Part shown: positions 42,331-50,700 of the stretch, piece by piece | Numbering within the stretch: position 1 is the stretch's first letter | Layout: each line of letters begins with the position of its first letter | DNA from: Candidatus Zhuqueibacterota bacterium | Lineage (GTDB): Bacteria; Zhuqueibacterota; Zhuqueibacteria; Zhuqueibacterales; Zhuqueibacteraceae | Direction: 5' to 3' | Length of the DNA: 58,277 bases | Assembly (NCBI GenBank): GCA_022616415.1 | Contig: JAKEEU010000411.1 | Location: 1-58,277 of the forward strand | Notes under the pieces: generated by a model | Database searches by the model: none | Told to the model about the DNA's origin: nothing | What the model saw: the letters and a program-made list of their open reading frames with translations, nothing else | Position numbers and translations under genes: made by a program

Positions 42331-43049
42331 ATGAAGATCAACCAAACTATTGCTCATTATAAAATCCTCCAGGAGCTCGGCCAGGGCGGCATGGGCGTCG
42401 TCTACAAAGCGTATGACACCAAGCTCAAACGCAAAGATCGAGGGTTGGCGCGTGGTTTCCCGTACGTCGGCCTTTGCTTTTAAAGGCAAGGAACAAGATA
42501 TTCGCGCCATCGGCAAGCAGCTCAACGTCAGCCACGCGCTGGAAGGCAGCGTGCGCAAAGCCGGGAACCGGCTGCGCATTGCGGCGCAGCTCATCAACGT
42601 GGAGGATGGCTTTCAGCTTTGGTCGGAGAAGTACGACCGCGAGCTGGATGATGTGTTTGCGATTCAGGATGATATTGCTGTTGCGATTGTCAAAAAGCTG
42701 AAAATGAAGCTGACCGGCGAGCAGGAAAGCCAGCTCGTCAAACGCTACACAAAAAATCTCGAGGCTTATCATTTGTATTTGCAGGGGCGCTTTCATTTGA
42801 ACAAACGCACGGAAGAGGGATTGAAAAAAGGCATGACGTTTTGCGAGCAGGCGATTGCGCTCGATTCAACTTATGCGCTGGCGTATGCCGGACTTGCGGA
42901 CGGTTTTGCGCTGCTCGGATTTCAAGGTTTCTGCTGCACCAGTGCCAGCAAGTCATCGAGAATCTTTTGCGCTTCATCACGTTTCCCCCAACTTGCGGCC
43001 GGAGGAGAGATTTGGTATGCTGCTCAAGAAAGTGGGGTTGCAAAAATGA
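42331..43049 (+). pseudogene. Ser/Thr kinase-TolB-TPR signalling gene with two internal losses
   Basis: ATG 42331 starts MKINQTIAHYKILQELGQGG, then MGVVYKAYDTKLKR: the glycine-rich loop and Lys strand of a Hanks-type kinase. At about 42430 the sequence jumps, in another frame, to EGWRVVSRTSAFAFKGKEQD, the TolB-like/cyclase-associated block, and on to a TPR region (AYHLYLQGRFHLNKRTEEGL) that stops at LADGFALLGFQGF. A third frame gives NLRPEERFGMLLKKVGLQK and the stop at 43049, the usual end of this family. The rest of the kinase and most TPRs are missing. Between the last two parts, about 42931-42990, the minus strand reads KRDEAQKILDDLLALVQQ, a TPR helix, so this small segment is inverted. 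Confidence 0.85.
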
Positions 43050-43091
43050 TGAGTGTCTTGACTTTCATCGCAAAAATGCTTAATATTTTCA

Positions 43092-43828
43092 ATGACGAGC
43101 ATAGACAATATTCACGATAATTTTTTCAGGAGAGTTTTCTCGGAAACCGACAATGTTGCAACTTTTCTGAAAGCGAAGCTGCCGAAAGAGTTGTACCAGC
43201 AGCTCGTTCTTACAGAATTGGCGCTGGATCCGACGTCGTATATTTCCGAAGCGTACAAAGAATCCCTATCGGACATCGTCGTTAAATGCCGCACCAAAGC
43301 CGAAGACACGCCGGTTGATATTTACATACTTTTTGAGCACAAGTCGTATCAGGATAAAAAGGTTTTGCTGCAGCTCTTGCGGTACATGCATTGGAGATCA
43401 TTCGCCAAGTCTTTCAATTGTGGAGCCAAAAGGGTTTTGTTCGAGAGCAGGAACGAATCAACTTTTTGATGATTTACATAGCGGAGACCCAGGATATCCC
43501 CGCGCCAGAATTGGCCAAACTGTTGGAAGAAACCAAAATTAAAGGAGAAGTAGCCATGCCAACATTAGCACAGAGATTGAGGGAAGAAGGTAAAGAGCAG
43601 GGAATGCAGCAGGGAATGCAGCAAGGAATGCAGCAAGGTCATCTTCTTGGCAAGCAAGAAGACTTGATCATGCTCTTGGCAACGCGTTTTCAATTAACCG
43701 AAGCTGAAAAACAGCTTATCGGACAAATCAAAGAGGCGGACAAGCTGAATACCGCTTTAAAGATGGTCATCACTGCCGAAACGAAAGAAAAAGTTTTGAA
43801 CATTTTGAAAAATGGATCGCCGTCTTGA
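43092..43828 (+). pseudogene. Rpn-family PD-(D/E)XK nuclease with the middle deleted
   Basis: The N-terminus (IHDNFFRRVFSETDNVATFL, TYISEAYKESLSDIVVKC, PVDIYILFEHKSYQDKKVL) is the start of the Rpn/YhgA-like transposase_31 nuclease fold; the E-H-K-S block holds nuclease residues. After LLQLLRYMH (about 43388) the frame shifts and the sequence resumes at ALEIIRQVFQLWSQKGFV, then AETQDIPAPELAKLLEETKI and a tail with GMQQGMQQGMQQG, a typical slippery repeat of this family. About 130 residues in the middle are gone. Rpn proteins promote RecA-independent recombination. Located between two other gutted genes. Confidence 0.85.
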
Positions 43829-43857
43829 AAGAGCTCGATTAGGAAAGCTCTTTCAAG
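43824..43857 (+). terminator. Hairpin terminator after the Rpn remnant
   Basis: Perfect 12-bp stem CTTGAAAGAGCT / AGCTCTTTCAAG with a 10-nt loop, overlapping the Rpn stop codon and followed by TTTCATTTCT. Nothing else is recognised in 43858-44038. Confidence 0.7.
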
Positions 43858-44038
43858 TTTCATTTCTGGCAGGCGCCAAGGGCCAACTCATGGCCATTCC
43901 CACCTTAATGCCATTGGCGGCGTTGGCGTTACTATCCTCGTTTTTCTGATTTTTGCGCAACGGCTCAATTCCAGTAAATTCACAATCGGCGGAATGGGTT
44001 GTCAACTCGTTGCTTCGCGACGCGGAGGGAAATCACTC

Positions 44039-44307
44039 ATGAAATCCATTCTTATAGCTTTCCGGCAATGTCCAAATTCATGGCGCAAAATGCTGCTGCT
44101 CGGCCTGCTCACCCTGGCCACGTTAAACCCGCCTGCATTTTTCCTCACCCAAAACCGGCCGGCCAAATTTGAGCGCATCGGCTGGACCAGGGAATTTGGC
44201 AAAATGCAATCTTTTGAATTTTACAAGACCAAGAGGGATTTATGTGATTTGGCACGCAGGATGGGCTGAACCAATATGACGGCTCAAAATACACCCCCAT
44301 TGATTGA
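44039..44307 (+). pseudogene. Beheaded sensor copy 1 (5' end of a propeller hybrid kinase)
   Basis: Starts MKSILIAFRQCPNSWRKMLL and continues GLLTLATLNPPAFFLTQNRP, AKFERIGW, nearly the signal peptide of the full sensor at 47789; GGAGGG precedes it. After a small frameshift, LQDQEGFMxFGTQDGLNQYD (x = TGA instead of TGG) marks the first propeller repeat. The copy ends at about 44307. It keeps only the first 5-7 percent of the gene. The upstream 25 bp also match those of copy 2 at 45267. Confidence 0.85.
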
Positions 44308-44397
44308 AAAAAGTTGTTTGTCGACGGAAAATTTAGTATCTTTCATTGCCCGTGTAAATCTCACCCAACGAAACAAGTGTCATGAGGAGTTTTAACC

Positions 44398-44785
44398 ATG
44401 CAAGCTTATGAAGTCAACCTTCAAACCTCCGAAAAAGGCGAGCTGATGATTCCGCGGGATATTCAACAAATCATTAAAGAACGGCGAAACACGCGCGTCA
44501 TCTTGCTCCTTGAGATAAGCCGTCGCAAGCTCAAGGAACCTCCTTTGGAAACTTTGTCGGGGATGAGCATCGGCGAATTGAAGACATTGGCTGATGCATT
44601 TTGGCGCCAGGCCGGCAGCGGCGTTTAAGCTCGCTCTTGCGCAAAAACAAAACGACGGCGTTGCGCAAAAGGGAGGGCAAAGAATTGGATGAGCTTTTGG
44701 AGGAGAGTGACCGCATTGCCCTGCTTAAAGCCAAAGCCCAATACACGCTGCTCCAATCCAAGCGTACAAGGGGGCCGGCGATTTG
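44398..44785 (+). pseudogene. Frameshifted small hypothetical gene (antitoxin-like N-terminus)
   Basis: GAGG precedes ATG 44398. The first frame gives MQAYEVNLQTSEKGELMIPR and ends near GMSIGELKTLADAFW; at about 44600 the reading moves to another frame giving LAPGRQRRLSSLLRKN, EGKELDELLEESDRIALLKA, KAQYTL. Joined, the two make one protein of about 128 residues with a beta-strand N-terminus like small antitoxins and the helical C-terminal pattern E-L-D-x-L-L-E-E-x-D-R-x-x-L-L-K-A. A one-base error in the sequence could explain the break. No function is known to me. The end overlaps the HNH remnant. Confidence 0.6.
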
Positions 44786-45062
44786 AGCGCACCGCGTATT
44801 TCAGCAAGCTTGCGCCGAAGTGTCCGCAAGAATGCAGGCGGTTGATCCAACCACTGGCGCTGACACGCCGCTCTTTCACCCCACGCGTGATTATTGGTTT
44901 GAATATTTTGCCTGGAGCGATGATGGGGCGCGAATTTTGGGCTTGACGCCGACAGGTCGAGCAACAATAGAAGCATTAAAAATGAATCGCTCGCAAATGC
45001 TCGAGCTGCGAAGATATTGGTTGGCGAACGGCAATCATCCTCGAAACGCAGAGGAAGAATAA
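44783..45062 (+). pseudogene. HNH endonuclease with the catalytic core deleted
   Basis: The first frame from TTG 44783 gives SAPRISASLRRSVRKNA, the usual N-terminus of small HNH endonucleases just before the zinc-binding C-x-Y-C. At about 44835 it jumps, in another frame, to MQAVDPTTGADTPLFHPTRD, YWFEYFAWSDDGARILGLTP and TGRATIEALKMNRSQMLELR, the highly recognisable C-terminal half. The two CxxC pairs and the H-I-x-P/N-L-x-L-x-C core, about 60 residues, are missing, so the protein cannot cut DNA. Confidence 0.82.
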
Positions 45063-45266
45063 GATCTCGCCATTTTTAGCTCGAACATTTTTTTCTTCAT
45101 CACAACCGTTGATAACGAATGTGATTTACCAATCAGAGCGCGAGGTTCTTTAATTTATGTCATAGCTCGGAGCCATTATTTATGCGGGTTTCGTGAGTAT
45201 CGAAATTAAAGTATCTCATGCTCGGCGTAACAACTCTTTTCTTCACGACGCGGAGGGAAACCACCC

Positions 45267-45485
45267 ATGCAACCCACCCTTATCGCTTTCCGGCAATGTC
45301 AAAATTCATGGCGTAAAATGCTGCTCGGCCTGCTCACTCTGGCCACGCTAAACCCGCCTGCATTTCTCCTCGCCCAACACCGGCCGGTCAAATTCGAGCG
45401 CCTCGGCCTGGAGCAGGGGCTCTCGCGAGGAGTAAAGACGGCCTTGACTTTTTATGAAAAAATTGCGTACATTAGTGCAGATTGA
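45267..45485 (+). pseudogene. Beheaded sensor copy 2
   Basis: Starts MQPTLIAFRQCQNSWRKMLL with GGAGGG upstream; identical in layout to copy 1. After PVKFERLGLEQGLSRG it loses similarity at about 45430 and ends at a chance stop. The following foreign sequence brings its own promoter and gene. Confidence 0.82.
45444..45473 (+). promoter_or_regulatory. Promoter of the DUF2887-like gene
   Basis: TTGACT (45444-45449), 18-nt spacer, TACATT (45468-45473), just behind the point where sensor copy 2 breaks off. A GGAGGGAG ribosome site and ATG 45500 follow, so the gene and its promoter seem to have arrived together. Confidence 0.55.
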
Positions 45486-45499
45486 GGAGGGAGTAAGCA

Positions 45500-46045
45500 A
45501 TGGCCACAGACAAGTTGATCTACGAATATGCGACCCATTTCACGAAGGCTTTTGCCAAATTCATCGGCGTTGAAGCCGGCGATTATGAAGCTAAAAGCAT
45601 TACGCTCAAGCAAACCGAAAAGCGCGCTGATCTTTTTTTGATTAGTCCCTCAGGAACCAAGGTGGTGTTGGTCGAGACGCAAGGCTACGACGATGCGTAT
45701 CTATATCATCGGATGGTGGCGGCAAAGATGCTTTATTGCCTGCAGTTCAAATACACCGGCGAAATGGACGCGGCGGTGATTTTTTTGGAGGAATCGCATT
45801 ATCGTGCGGCATTGCTGCTTGATCGTCAATTTGCTCGTTCCTCCGCGCTGAAGTTTTCACCCAGAATTATCGTGCTCAGCCGGTTTAATGTGGATGAGTT
45901 GAGGCGATTCGGCGATATTCACTTGACGCCATTTTATCCGTTGTGTAATATCTCATCCGAGGAAATTGAACGGCAGGCTCCTCAGTGGGCTGATACGATT
46001 AAAACGACATCGGAATTGCATGAAGATGAGGTCGAAATCTATTAG
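45500..46045 (+). CDS. DUF2887/Rpn-type PD-(D/E)XK protein
   Basis: 181 residues with a strong GGAGGGAG site. MATDKLIYEYATHFTKAFAK, then IGVEAGDYEAKSITLKQTEK and RADLFLISPSGTKVVLVETQ, show the nuclease-like fold: the D of R-A-D-x-x-x and the V-E-T-Q strand replace the usual D...E-x-Q. The pattern fits DUF2887, a family of Rpn relatives frequent in cyanobacteria. The helical C-terminal tail of that family is encoded separately at 46126 in another frame, so this may be a split gene. Whether it is catalytically active is unknown. Confidence 0.75.
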   Translation: MATDKLIYEYATHFTKAFAKFIGVEAGDYEAKSITLKQTEKRADLFLISPSGTKVVLVETQGYDDAYLYHRMVAAKMLYCLQFKYTGEMDAAVIFLEESHYRAALLLDRQFARSSALKFSPRIIVLSRFNVDELRRFGDIHLTPFYPLCNISSEEIERQAPQWADTIKTTSELHEDEVEIY

Positions 46046-46125
46046 GACTTTTAGGCGGCTTCATTTCGCATCGAATTAAAACTTTATCCAAAGCGCTTCT
46101 TACTAAAATGCTCGGAGGTTTTGCC

Positions 46126-46332
46126 ATGGAAGATGTACCGGTCATTGAAGAAATCGTGCGGGAACGGACACAGCATATTCTCTTCAGAGGAATTTCCGCG
46201 CGTTTCGGCACGGTTCCGGAAGACATCCGGCAAAAGATTCAGACGATCAGCAAGACTGAAGACTTGGAACGCCTCTTGACGGCGTTATTCACAATCCAAA
46301 GCGTTGACGAGCTGAAGAGTCTGGTCAACTAA
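46126..46332 (+). CDS. DUF4351-like tail protein
   Basis: 68 residues from ATG 46126, with GGAGG seven nt upstream (an ATG six codons earlier has none). RERTQHILFRGISARFGTVP, then EDIRQKIQTISKTEDLERLL, match the C-terminal DUF4351 module that normally ends DUF2887/Rpn proteins. Here it is a separate frame 80 nt after the nuclease-like part. Either one gene split by mutation or a genuine two-gene form; the good ribosome site favours translation. Confidence 0.6.
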   Translation: MEDVPVIEEIVRERTQHILFRGISARFGTVPEDIRQKIQTISKTEDLERLLTALFTIQSVDELKSLVN

Positions 46333-46546
46333 GCGGCGTTATCACGAATTCGTGTGACCGGCTTCGCCCGTCGAGCCATTATTATGCTCGGTGAGTGGAG
46401 CCGGCCAATAGGGTTTATTTTTAACGCGTGTCCTGGCGCGTGTTCAAACCAACCTCGGGCCGGCTTTGACACATTTGCACTTTTCCACACATCAGTACGG
46501 CCATCTGTTTTTTGCAAAAAAATGACAAGTTCCGGAGGTGAGAGCT

Positions 46547-46820
46547 ATGCATGGGAATAACACCGACGCTATCCGATTTATTTTTTATCGTCACGGCGTG
46601 AATCGGCGCCGTGGTACATGTTGGCGTGTAATTCTGCTGCTCGGCCTGCTCACCCTGGCCACGTTAAACCCGCCTGCATTTCTCCTCGCCCAAAACCGGC
46701 CGGTCAAATTTGAGCGCATCGGACCGGAGCAGGGACTCTCGCAGAGCACCGTGAACTGCATTCTGCAAGACCGCTAGAGATTTATGTGGCTTGGTATGCA
46801 GGAAGGGCTGAATAATAGGA
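46547..46820 (+). pseudogene. Beheaded sensor copy 3
   Basis: GGAGG precedes ATG 46547. After a divergent N-terminus comes LLLGLLTLATLNPPAFLLAQ, NRPVKFERIGPEQGLSQSTV, NCILQDR, then TAG in place of CAG, and in the same frame RFMWLGMQEGLN, the first propeller repeat. Similarity ends there and the ribosome site of the DUF3800 gene follows within 10 nt. Confidence 0.85.
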
Positions 46821-46832
46821 GACGGAGGAAAA

Positions 46833-47573
46833 ATGCTTGTATTTTTCGACGAATCTTTCAGAAAATCCGTAACCCAACCGGAAAAATCGTTGGGTATTCT
46901 CTGTGGCATCGCTATATCGGAGAAGCAGATGTATCGGGTGGCCGCAGACGTTTTCCAATTGAAGCTGAAGCATCTGGGCGCCCAGTATGCCCGCGAAAAG
47001 GAAATCAAAGGCAAGGAACTGCTCAAGCCTTACACTTTTAAGTTGGAAGCGAAGGGCATGACTTCTAAAAATCTCGCTTTCGCGTCTGATCTCCTGGACT
47101 ACATCGTATCAAAAAACCTGACAATCTTTGGTTGTGTCTGTTTTGAAGACGGGCTGCGCGCCTTTCGTTGCGAAGATGTGCGGGCATTGGACAAAACCTT
47201 TCGCCACATTTTTGAAAGGGTGGATATTTATCTCAAACGCGAACACCCAGATCGCATGGCCAAGCTGATCTTCGATGACCGCGATTACCAAACGAACCGG
47301 CAGAATGCGGAGGCCATCACCAATTTCTTCATGCGCAGCCCGGCGGGTTTGGCTCTTGATAGCATCATCAAAATTCCTCTCTTTGCCATCTCCGAAGCTC
47401 ACAATATTGGTTTGCAACTGGCCGATGTCGTGACCACAACGATTGGGCTGCGTTTCGCCGGCTCACAAGAGGTGCAAGCTTATTGGGACAAACTGAAGCC
47501 CGCAATTTACCGCTGGCCAACGGAATTGGGCAAAATGGGGAGTGGTTTAAAAGTATTGCGCGGCAAGCCATAG
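46833..47573 (+). CDS. DUF3800 protein (RNase H-fold)
   Basis: 246 residues with GGAGG before the ATG. MLVFFDESF (first acidic pair D-E), FGCVCFEDGLR, AKLIFDDRDYQTNRQNAEA and HNIGLQLADVVTTTIGLRFA are the four conserved blocks of DUF3800, which has an RNase H-like fold and appears in mobile elements and defence islands. The late Q-L-A-D and the early D-E-S motifs supply the predicted catalytic acids. It is intact and unaccompanied, inserted directly after beheaded sensor copy 3. Confidence 0.85.
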   Translation: MLVFFDESFRKSVTQPEKSLGILCGIAISEKQMYRVAADVFQLKLKHLGAQYAREKEIKGKELLKPYTFKLEAKGMTSKNLAFASDLLDYIVSKNLTIFGCVCFEDGLRAFRCEDVRALDKTFRHIFERVDIYLKREHPDRMAKLIFDDRDYQTNRQNAEAITNFFMRSPAGLALDSIIKIPLFAISEAHNIGLQLADVVTTTIGLRFAGSQEVQAYWDKLKPAIYRWPTELGKMGSGLKVLRGKP

Positions 47574-47583
47574 AAATAGAAAT

Positions 47584-47689
47584 GGGTTGGACGATTCTTG
47601 CGAATCTATAGCCAGGCAAGAAAGCCTAACATCCAACCCAAAGCTTTGCAACATGAGCGCCAACGGCGGAAGCCATTAGCAATGTTGCA
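47584..47689. repeat. Two tandem hairpins upstream of the large sensor
   Basis: GGGTTGGA (47584-47591) pairs with TCCAACCC (47632-47639), and TGCAACAT (47647-47654) with ATGTTGCA (47682-47689). Both stems are perfect 8-mers. The first may be a terminator for the DUF3800 gene. Confidence 0.55.
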
Positions 47690-47788
47690 TCTAAAGTATA
47701 AAATATTTTGAGCAAAAAAGCAAGCAGAAACTTTTTTAAAATTGAACCGCATTGCGCTTTTAAAAAGTTGAAAGGAAGGGGTTGTCAG

Positions 47789-50700
47789 ATGAAAACAACA
47801 AACACCACATTGCTCTATGATTTCGGAGCTTCATGGCGTAAAATGCTCTTGTTCGGCCTGCTCGCTCTGGCCACGCTCAACCCGCCTGCACTTCTCCTCG
47901 CCCAAAACCGGCCGGTCAAATTTGAGCGGATTCAGGTCGTGCAGGGACAGCGGCTCGGCGAGATTCTTTCTCTCCAGCAGGACTCCCAGGGCTTTATGTG
48001 GTTTGGCACCAATGACGGGCTGTATAAATATGACGGCTACGGCCTGACTGCATATAAGCACGATAGGCTGGATTCCACCTCGTTGGGGAATAACCTTGTT
48101 TTTGCAATTCATGAAGACCGCAATGGCATACTCTGGATTGGGACGGCCGGCGGCGGCCTCAACCGGTTTGACCGCGAGCAGGAGACTTTTACACGTTTTG
48201 TCAATAATCCAAAGAATCCAGGCAGTTTGAACGCCAATGTCGTATCAGCAATTTATGAAGATCGCAGCGGTACGCTCTGGGCAGGGAGCTGGACAGGCCT
48301 CAACAAGCTTGATCGAAACACTGGGCAATTCACCCGATTTATTCATGACCCTAACAACTCACATAGTATGAATCCCGAGTGGATTTGGTCAATCTATGAA
48401 GACAGCGCTGGAATGCTCTGGGTAGGGACAAATGGTGGCCTCAGTAGGCTTGATCGTAATACGGAACAGTTTACCCATTTTGTCAATGACCCAAGCAATC
48501 CTCATAGTCTGAGTTCCAATCTTATCAATTCGATCATTGAAGATCGTTCGGGCACACTTTGGGTTGGAACGAACGGCGGACTCAACCGGTTTGATCCCGA
48601 GCATGAGCGGTTTACCCGGTTTATCTACGATCCCAAGAATCCTCATAGTCTGAGTTCCAATATTGTCTTGTCAATCCTTGAAGACCGCACCGGAACACTC
48701 TGGATTGGGACGAACGGCGGACTCAACCGGTTTGATCGCGAGCGGAAACAGTTTACCCGTTTTGTCCACGACCCAAAGAATCCTCAAAGTCTGAGTAACA
48801 ATGTAGTTCGGGAAATCTATGAAGACCGCTCCGGCACGCTCTGGATTGGGACAGGCGACGGCGTGAACCGGCTCGATTACGGGCAACAGCAATTTGCCCA
48901 TATTGTACATGATCCTGAGAATCCAAACAGTTTGAGCCATAAAAACGTCTTGTCAATCCATGAAGATCGCTCCGGTACGCTCTGGGTTGGAACAGCAGGC
49001 GGACTCAACAAGCTTGATCGTGACACCGGCAAATTTCACCATTTTGTTCACGACCCGGAGAACCCACAGAGTCTGAGTCATAATGTTGTCAGGTCAATTC
49101 ATGAAGACCGCTTCGGCAAGCTCTGGGTTGGGACGGTCGGCGGCGGCCTCAACCGGTTTGACCCTGAGCGGGAGCAGTTTGTCCGTTTTATCCACGACCC
49201 CAAGAATCCCCACAGTCTGAGTGATAATAATGTTACATCAATTCTTGAAGATCGGAGTGGTACGCTCTGGATAGGAACCGATCTCGGCCTCAATCGGTTT
49301 GACCGCAAGCAGGAGCGCTTTACCCATTTTTTCAACGACTCCGAGAACCCACATAGCCTTAGCTCCAATAGCGTCCGGTCAATACATACAGGTCCGTCCG
49401 GCAGGCTCTGGATAGCGACGGGGCAAAGGGGTTCCGATGCGACGAGCTTTGGCGGCATCAACCTGTATGATCCAGAGCGCGAGCAGTTCATCCGTTTTGT
49501 CCATGATCCCAATAACCCGCGCAGTCTGAGCTTTGATTGGGTCGGCGTGGTTTTTGAAGATCGCGCCGGCACGCTTTGGGCCACCACATGGTACGGCGGA
49601 CTGCATAAGCTTGATCAGGTCACCGGGTTGTTTACCATTTATACGGAGAAAAATGGCCTGTCCAGCAACCATATTGGGAGCATAGTGGAAGACGATCACG
49701 GCCGTTTATGGATGACTGCGCTTGGCGGATTGTCGCGCTTTGATCCGCGGAGTGAGACTTTCAAAAACTTCGATGCTGACGACGGGTTGCAGAACAAAGG
49801 CTTTAACTGGAACGCCTGTGTTAAAAGCAGAAGCGGTGAGTTGTTTTTCGGTGGCGGGAATGGCATCGACTATTTTCATCCGGACAGTATCAGGGATAAT
49901 CCTCACGTCCCGCCGGTGGTGATCACCCGCCTTGCGCGCTACAACAGCGGCGATGCCGAGGGAAAACCCATTATTGAGAAAGGCATTTCCGAAAAGCAGC
50001 ATCTCAAACTCTCTTACGAAGATCGCATTCTTACCTTTGAATTTGCGGCCTTGAACTTTCGCAACTCCTACAAGAACCAATATGCCTACTGGCTGGAAGG
50101 CTTTAACGAGGGCTGGATTCAGCTCGGTGCCAAACACGACGTCACCTTCACCGATCTCGACCCTGGCGAATACACCTTGCGCGTGAAAGGCTCCAACAAC
50201 GACGGCGTGTGGAACGAAGAAGGCGCGTCGCTGAAAATCACCATCACCCCGCCGTGGTGGAAAACGTGGTGGGCATATACGCTTTATGGGCTGATGTTTG
50301 CCGGCGCGGTTTTCGGTTACATTCACTACAGAACGCAAGCGCAAGTGAAAGAGCTGGCGCGCGAACGCAAGGTCAACGAGCGTCTGCGGCAAGTCGATAA
50401 GCTCAAAGATGATTTTCTCGCCAACACCTCCCACGAGTTGCGCACGCCGCTGCAAGGCATCATCGGCTTGGCGGAATCTTCAGTCGCTGATACCAGTATC
50501 AAGCTTCCCGAAAGGATGCGGCTTAACCTGGGCATGATCATCGCCAGCGGCAAGCGCCTCGCGAGCCTGGTCAACGACATTCTCGATTTCTCCAAGCTCA
50601 AAACCCACCATCTCGACATCCAAAAGAAACCCATTGACATCCGCGTGCTGGTGGAATTGGTGCTGAAATTCAGCGAGCCGCTGTTGGTGAGCAAAAGTCT

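Noticed and set aside
42350..43120. Intact 256-residue protein at the kinase-TPR locus
   Set aside because: Its first 30 codons are the kinase N-lobe read in the wrong frame, and its last 60 run through an inverted TPR segment; the locus is a pseudogene.
42331..47573. An active defence island based on the Rpn, HNH, DUF2887 and DUF3800 genes
   Set aside because: Two of the nucleases lack catalytic cores and the genes do not form an operon; only DUF2887 and DUF3800 appear intact, which is too little for a system.
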